From Thalassotalea euphylliae (lineage in GTDB: Bacteria > Pseudomonadota > Gammaproteobacteria > Enterobacterales > Alteromonadaceae): a DNA stretch of 64,000 nt. A program made the translations under genes and the position numbers. The stretch is taken from contig NZ_QUOU01000001.1 of the NCBI RefSeq assembly GCF_003390335.1, positions 2,170,001 through 2,234,000 on the forward strand, written 5' to 3'. Below the pieces are notes generated by a model. The model searched no databases. It was not told the DNA's origin and saw only the letters and a program-made list of their open reading frames with translations. This document shows positions 60,901 to 64,000 of this stretch, one piece after another (positions within the stretch are counted from its first letter, which is position 1; every line of letters begins with the position of its first letter).

Positions 60901-61003
60901 GCAAGTGCTTGTCACGGGCTTTTCGTGTCGTAGTCAGGCGAAGCGCTTTGCTAAGGTTAAAGCTCGACACCCTGTGGAAGCGTTAGCTCAGTTGCTACCC
61001 TAA
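57917..61003 (+). CDS. ydiJ: FAD-binding / [4Fe-4S] oxidoreductase YdiJ (D-2-hydroxyglutarate dehydrogenase type)
   Basis: A 1028-residue flavoprotein (E. coli YdiJ 1018). The FAD_binding_4 domain (ARGGGTGTNGQSLTPG, ATIGGMINTDASGQGS) and the FAD-oxidase C domain fill residues 40-540. A ferredoxin-like region has CPSSKVTRDRRHSPKGRA and CLACKACASQCPIKVDVP, and the C-terminal part contains CCG-type cysteines (VGCCGMAGTYG). YdiJ-type enzymes oxidise D-2-hydroxyglutarate or related D-2-hydroxyacids. The start is the ATG at 57917, beyond the ppsA terminator; the ribosome site is weak. Confidence 0.92.
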   Translation: MLPRLDPVELIKPIYQDFINALSQTAYKGEINSQYSARLAVATDNSVYQQLPQLVLCPRTKQDIQLITELASQARFNDIKFSARGGGTGTNGQSLTPGVVLDLSKFMSRILDINVEENWVRVEAGVVKDQLNDYLRPYGFFFSPDLSTSNRATIGGMINTDASGQGSLVYGKTSDHVLGLSSVLADGSIIDTQPMPIEQAEKLATENSSLGKITKQLLESCRGNRNLILDKFPRLNRFLTGYDLEHVFNDDLTVFDPTRVITGSEGSLAVVCEAKLNLTPISKAKALVNVKYDSFDSALRHSPDLVKAQATSVETIDSKVLNLAKEDIIWHTVSDLITDVPDKVMDGLNMVEYNDESIEALENRIEVLEAILQQDMAADKGIIGYQITYDLASIGRLYAMRKKAVGLLGNTQGSQKPLAFAEDTAVPPENLADFIAEFRDLLDSHGLNYGMFGHVDAGVLHVRPALDMCDPEQEKLLRVISDQVVQLTAKYGGLMWGEHGKGYRSEYGPEFFGETLFQELRKVKTAFDPFNKMNPGKICTPIDSTESLVSVDDTKRGYFDRQISTPLKTSFDSVMGCNGNGLCFNYDTASPMCPSSKVTRDRRHSPKGRAGLMREWLRLMENKGVDLLKVEEDLHGWSVKRLVDKVRNRVVSGWSDKNNHDFSHEVMDAMQGCLACKACASQCPIKVDVPDFRARFINLYHSRYFRPLKDHLVANVETLTPLMAKMPKLTNAVLSSGLYHSFSKTAIGYVDTPLLSYPTLKQRLANRDFTQFDLAKLMLRTDEEKAKTLLVVQDPFTTFYDAKSVEALLVLAKKLGYDPILLPFKPNGKAQHVKGFLARFAKTAKSTAAFLNELHALNIPMVGMDASLALCYRDEYKQILGEQRGDFNVLLAHEWLTKVLAESPYTGSDKNSRAQENLSSTVYKLFAHCTEKTALPKSEQQWLTIFEHFGLSLDKVAVGCCGMAGTYGHEATNLDNSKTLFEMSWQGKLNELSDEQVLVTGFSCRSQAKRFAKVKARHPVEALAQLLP

Positions 61004-61020
61004 CGTTTCTGAAAGCGCAT

Positions 61021-61068
61021 AAAGGCCGCTAGGTGAGCGATAGCTCGTTTGCTAGCGGCTTTGTTTTT
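61021..61068 (+). terminator. rho-independent terminator of ydiJ
   Basis: AAAGGCCGCTAG pairs with CTAGCGGCTTTG around an inner GAGC/GCTC hairpin, followed by TTTTTT. It starts 18 bases after the ydiJ stop. Confidence 0.85.
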
Positions 61069-61113
61069 TCAGCTATTTTTATACATTTTGAGTTGGTAAA
61101 AAGCAGATAACGC

Positions 61114-62097
61114 TTAGCTAAACGCTTTTTTCACCAATTCAAAACTCTTTTTACGATCTTCAAAATGGTAAACGTTTGAGACCATCATCACTTCGTCGGC
61201 ATTAAACTGCGCTTGTATCTCTTCTATAGTTGCTTTGACTTGCGCTGGTGTGCCAATTGCCCGCCTTGGTAAACGTTGTTGGATAAACGCACTTAGCTGA
61301 GGTGACACCGGGTATTCCGCCACTTGCTCAGGCGTTAAGAAGTCACCTTGCCACTCACCGGTAATATAGCGGTAGTAATTGACCTCGTAACTTTTCGCGA
61401 GCAGGTGCGCATAGCCTTCATCTTCGGCGCAAAAAGTGGCAATTGTCACTGAGGTGTAAGGCGTTTGTTGCTGTCCACTTGGTTTAAAGTTCTGCTGATA
61501 ATAATTGGTCACTTGCGTTGCCGCATGGGGATTAATAAACAGTGCTAAATTGTATGGTAAGCCATGTTGAGCCGCTAAAACGGCGCTATCTTGGCTTGAC
61601 CCTAACATCCACATCGGCAAGTTCTTGGGCGGTTTAGGGCTTACAATTGGTTCAGCGTGTTCATTGTTTAGATATTGCCACAGCTCTTCAACCTGCTGTG
61701 GAAATTTATGAAAATCTGGGCGACCATTGGGCGCAAGTGCCGAAGCGGTGAGCATATCGGTACCTGGGGCGCGGCCGATACCTAAATCAATGCGCTCTGG
61801 GTATAAGTTGGCCAACATTGAAAATACTTCGGCAACTTTGTAACTACTGTAGTGGGGCAGCATAATACCACCCGAGCCCAAGCGAATTTTTCGGGTCGCT
61901 GCACCCAATGCCGCAAGTAATACTTCTGGAGCACTACCTGCTAAGGCTACAAAGCCATGATGCTCTGAAATCCAAAAGCGCTCATAGCCGAGCTGTTCAC
62001 AAAACTGTGCCATCTCGATGGTTTCTTGTAATGCGGTTGTGGCTGAGTCAAAGGTACGAGCGAACGATTGATCTAATACCGAAAGTTTAAAGGTCAT
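61114..62097 (-). CDS. LLM class flavin-dependent oxidoreductase
   Basis: A 327-residue luciferase-like TIM barrel. RFWISEHHGFVALAGSAPEVLLAALGAAT, IRLGSGGIMLPHYSSYKVAE, RIDLGIGRAPGTD and the MWMLGSSQDSA segment are the usual landmarks of the MsnO8/YhbW subgroup, which use FMN to oxidise unknown small molecules. It is convergent with ydiJ and has no operon partner, so substrate is open. Confidence 0.9.
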   Translation of the reverse strand: MTFKLSVLDQSFARTFDSATTALQETIEMAQFCEQLGYERFWISEHHGFVALAGSAPEVLLAALGAATRKIRLGSGGIMLPHYSSYKVAEVFSMLANLYPERIDLGIGRAPGTDMLTASALAPNGRPDFHKFPQQVEELWQYLNNEHAEPIVSPKPPKNLPMWMLGSSQDSAVLAAQHGLPYNLALFINPHAATQVTNYYQQNFKPSGQQQTPYTSVTIATFCAEDEGYAHLLAKSYEVNYYRYITGEWQGDFLTPEQVAEYPVSPQLSAFIQQRLPRRAIGTPAQVKATIEEIQAQFNADEVMMVSNVYHFEDRKKSFELVKKAFS

Positions 62098-62220
62098 AAC
62101 TGGGTTTTAGTTTTAATTAGGGTTAATTGGATTTTTAATTAGGACATTGTTTTGCTAATTGTGCTCAATATAGCGAAAACTTATGGTGCGACAAAGTCGT
62201 TTACCTATCTGTTCTCGTTA

Positions 62221-62772
62221 TTATTGATATAAGTTAGCGTTGGCAATTTTCGCCAGTGCCAATATTAACGCTTGCTGGTAGGTAGATTGCCGAGTGACTA
62301 AACCATTAGTGAATAATCCCATAGCGCCAGATTTTTGCTTGGCATTATGAGTATTAAAAAGCTTATCAATGACATCACCTAATTCTTCACCTTGTTGCAA
62401 TGCTTGATAAACGCCTTCTGGTAAAGGCAGTTGGGCGCTAAGACCAATGGTTTCTTGATTTGTATTGGCACTTGAAATAACCACGTAAGCAAACGCGGCA
62501 GGGCCATAATGGTAATGATCAACACCGCCTTCGATGGCAATATAAAAATCCGCAGAATCATCAAATTCTTGCTGGCAATGCAGTACGCGATTCTTTGCAC
62601 CCAATAAAGTTTCAGCCTCGGTCATCGGTTGCTCGGCAACACTTGAGGGAGCATTTACCGAGGCGACACTAATTTCATGTTGAGGAAAATACAATTGGAA
62701 TGCAGCTTTTGCGGCGTTCACTTTAACGGGGTTTTTTGAGCCTACGACGATAGACAGGTGATTTAATGACAT
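62221..62772 (-). CDS. yjjX: inosine/xanthosine triphosphatase YjjX
   Basis: A 183-residue house-cleaning NTPase that removes ITP and XTP. VVGSKNPVKVNAAKAAF at the N-terminus, SVAEQPMTEAETLLGAKNR and FYIAIEGGVDHY are family landmarks. Length is slightly above E. coli YjjX (170). It stands alone between the LLM gene and the CsgG-like gene. Confidence 0.93.
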   Translation of the reverse strand: MSLNHLSIVVGSKNPVKVNAAKAAFQLYFPQHEISVASVNAPSSVAEQPMTEAETLLGAKNRVLHCQQEFDDSADFYIAIEGGVDHYHYGPAAFAYVVISSANTNQETIGLSAQLPLPEGVYQALQQGEELGDVIDKLFNTHNAKQKSGAMGLFTNGLVTRQSTYQQALILALAKIANANLYQ

Positions 62773-62979
62773 ATTGATTAACGTCTTGTTGCTAATGAAG
62801 AATATTAGGCGGTAATTTATGGAAAATGTCTATGGTAATTTATAGCGATTTTTATCGGAAGAGCGAAGGGACAGCGTTACTTACTGAGCAAATCATGCAG
62901 CTAGTGGCGCAGTAACCTAGACCGAAATAAGGGGAACACGGCTGGTTGCCACTATTGTCATTTAGACCGTAAGGTTAGA

Positions 62980-63021
62980 TAAAACTTAGCACTAGAGCAT
63001 GGCAATAGATGCTCCAGTGCT
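62980..63021 (-). terminator. terminator-like hairpin after the CsgG-like gene
   Basis: AGCACTAGAGCAT (62988-63000) pairs with ATGCTCCAGTGCT (63009-63021) with one mismatch and an eight-base loop. On the minus strand it is followed by AAGTTTTATC, a short T run. Confidence 0.6.
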
Positions 63022-63031
63022 TGCAAGCGAT

Positions 63032-63847
63032 TTACTGCTGAACGCCGAGTTTACCACCAGTACCCAGACCACCTTCAACTTGCTGTGCTTTATAATTTCG
63101 CAGCGCTTTAACCATTTGGTTATATGAGTCAGCAAACGCCGCGGTGACGATTTTACCTTCGGGGGTATTAGAATAAGCCCCAGCACCTAATAGGGCACCA
63201 GCGAAGAGTGCGCCACCAATCCTAAAGTCTTGGTTTTCTGCATTGCCAACTGCAGCTGATACTTGCACGCCTGATCGGTTATCGATTAACAACATGGTGG
63301 TCGCGGCTTCATTTTTCTTGAAGCCACCAGCGACCGCTGCACCTACTGAGCCAAATAAGGCACCAGCAATCGCGCCTATGCCACCTGTGCCTTTTTCAGA
63401 AAATTGGATAGAAGGGGAAAGCGTGTAATCTGCAGCAACCATCTGCCCTTTACCAAAATTACTGCCACCGCGCGATTCACCAGATGACATTAATTCCCGC
63501 TCAGCTTTCATCGCCGCCATGGCTGCGCCACGTTCAACCACAACAAAACAGTTAGATTGTTGAATCATCAATCGAATAACAGGAACAGTACTGCCTAAGT
63601 CTGGGGCTCTGCGCTGATACATAGACCACCAAGGTAGACTGCGATCTTCAAATACCGACATAGTGCCTAGGGTTTTATCACAGCTTTCCAATTGGCTATT
63701 TTTGTTATCGGTATTAGCGCCACCAGCCCCACCTGTGATGGTGCCACCGCCTTGACCACCGCCCATTTTCGGTGCTGTGCTCATACAACCGGCTAGTAAT
63801 GTGATAGCGCAAGCCACCGTACTAAAGTATAAAAAGCCTTTTTTCAT
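63032..63847 (-). CDS. CsgG/HfaB-family outer membrane lipoprotein
   Basis: A 271-residue lipoprotein. The signal peptide ends in the lipobox LAGC (Cys21), with Met at +2, consistent with outer membrane sorting. A glycine-rich linker (28-46) precedes a CsgG-like domain: VIRLMIQQSNCFVVVERGAAMAAMKAERELMSS is the pattern of CsgG 'binding-fold' proteins, followed by YTLSPSIQFSE, two Gly/Ala-rich possible membrane hairpins (GAIAGALFGSVGAAVAGG and IGGALFAGALLGAGAY) and a terminal helix. Curli genes are not adjacent, so a curli role is unlikely; related proteins occur as stand-alone envelope lipoproteins. Confidence 0.8.
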   Translation of the reverse strand: MKKGFLYFSTVACAITLLAGCMSTAPKMGGGQGGGTITGGAGGANTDNKNSQLESCDKTLGTMSVFEDRSLPWWSMYQRRAPDLGSTVPVIRLMIQQSNCFVVVERGAAMAAMKAERELMSSGESRGGSNFGKGQMVAADYTLSPSIQFSEKGTGGIGAIAGALFGSVGAAVAGGFKKNEAATTMLLIDNRSGVQVSAAVGNAENQDFRIGGALFAGALLGAGAYSNTPEGKIVTAAFADSYNQMVKALRNYKAQQVEGGLGTGGKLGVQQ

Positions 63848-64000
63848 TATTTTTCTCCCGTTTTTTAGCTATTGAATTGCTCAATAAAAGTGTTTGCTAA
63901 AAACAACTAAGCAAATTTAAACAATGCCTGATTTCCAAACAGCACAGTTAAAAAGCGTTGTTGAAACGGGATAAACAGCCAAAAGTCCGTTTTCAAAAGG

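Noticed and set aside
62826..62915. Small ORF of 29 codons in the gap between yjjX and the CsgG-like gene
   Set aside because: Only a weak GGAAA precedes it, there is no recognisable product and no supporting context; it is likely chance.
63032..63847. Curli secretion channel CsgG
   Set aside because: The core resembles the wider CsgG/HfaB family, but no other curli gene is in the window, so the specific name is not justified.
63890..63960. Possible LexA-like site near the right edge (CTG...CAG)
   Set aside because: The spacing between the half-sites is wrong for CTGT-N8-ACAG.
1..64000. tRNA, rRNA, CRISPR array, insertion sequence or attachment site
   Set aside because: I scanned the intergenic regions and saw none; gaps are short and the long repeats found are local tandem or hairpin elements.

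Overview
The window looks like a chromosomal segment of a marine gammaproteobacterium of the order Alteromonadales, most likely Colwelliaceae (Colwellia/Thalassotalea type). This is inference from gene content and order. Several blocks follow the E. coli order: rluE-nudJ-mnmA-hflD-purB beside an icd gene; cspD-clpS-clpA-infA-aat; trxB-lrp-ftsK-lolA-rarA-serS; and aroH-ppsR-ppsA-ydiJ. Genes of a marine 'proteobacterial dedicated sortase' system and two kinds of NADP isocitrate dehydrogenase (monomeric and dimeric), as known in cold-adapted Colwellia, point the same way. I see no rRNA, tRNA, CRISPR array, insertion sequence or prophage.

Layout. 0-5.7 kb: queC start (partial) and queE (queuosine precursor), then the pdsS/pdsR two-component pair and pdsO of a dedicated sortase system, without the sortase or its substrate, then an unrecognised small protein. 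5.7-13.2 kb: divergent dinG and polB share one LexA box; a second LexA box precedes an uncharacterised P-loop kinase-like gene; then metC and a DUF924 gene. 13.2-16 kb: a CadC-like membrane regulator with repeats, divergent from a sterol desaturase-family gene. 16-29.4 kb: leucine dehydrogenase with a curious tandem repeat of its 3' end, GNAT and roxA, the rluE-nudJ-mnmA-hflD-purB operon, monomeric icd, a LysE exporter, an SGNH hydrolase and dimeric icd.

29.5-44.6 kb: cspD, clpS-clpA, infA, bpt and aat form a compact N-degron cluster. They are followed by trxB, ald, lrp, ftsK, lolA, rarA, crcB, serS and a membrane-anchored thioredoxin-like protein. 44.6-50.3 kb: a ferric-siderophore uptake cassette (MFS permease, siderophore-interacting reductase, TonB-dependent receptor with a displaced C-terminus, AraC regulator) with a Fur box in the divergent promoter region and no biosynthesis genes. 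50.4-53 kb: a long KfrA-like coiled-coil protein and a low-molecular-weight tyrosine phosphatase. 53-64 kb: aroH, ppsR, ppsA, ydiJ, a luciferase-like oxidoreductase, yjjX and a CsgG-like lipoprotein.

The most unusual signals are the sortase-less pds locus, the apparently SOS-controlled P-loop gene next to polB, the four-unit 23-nt repeat after the leucine dehydrogenase stop codon, the frameshifted end of the siderophore receptor and the chromosomal KfrA-like gene. Functions are assigned from recognisable motifs and family resemblance read by eye; no database search was run.
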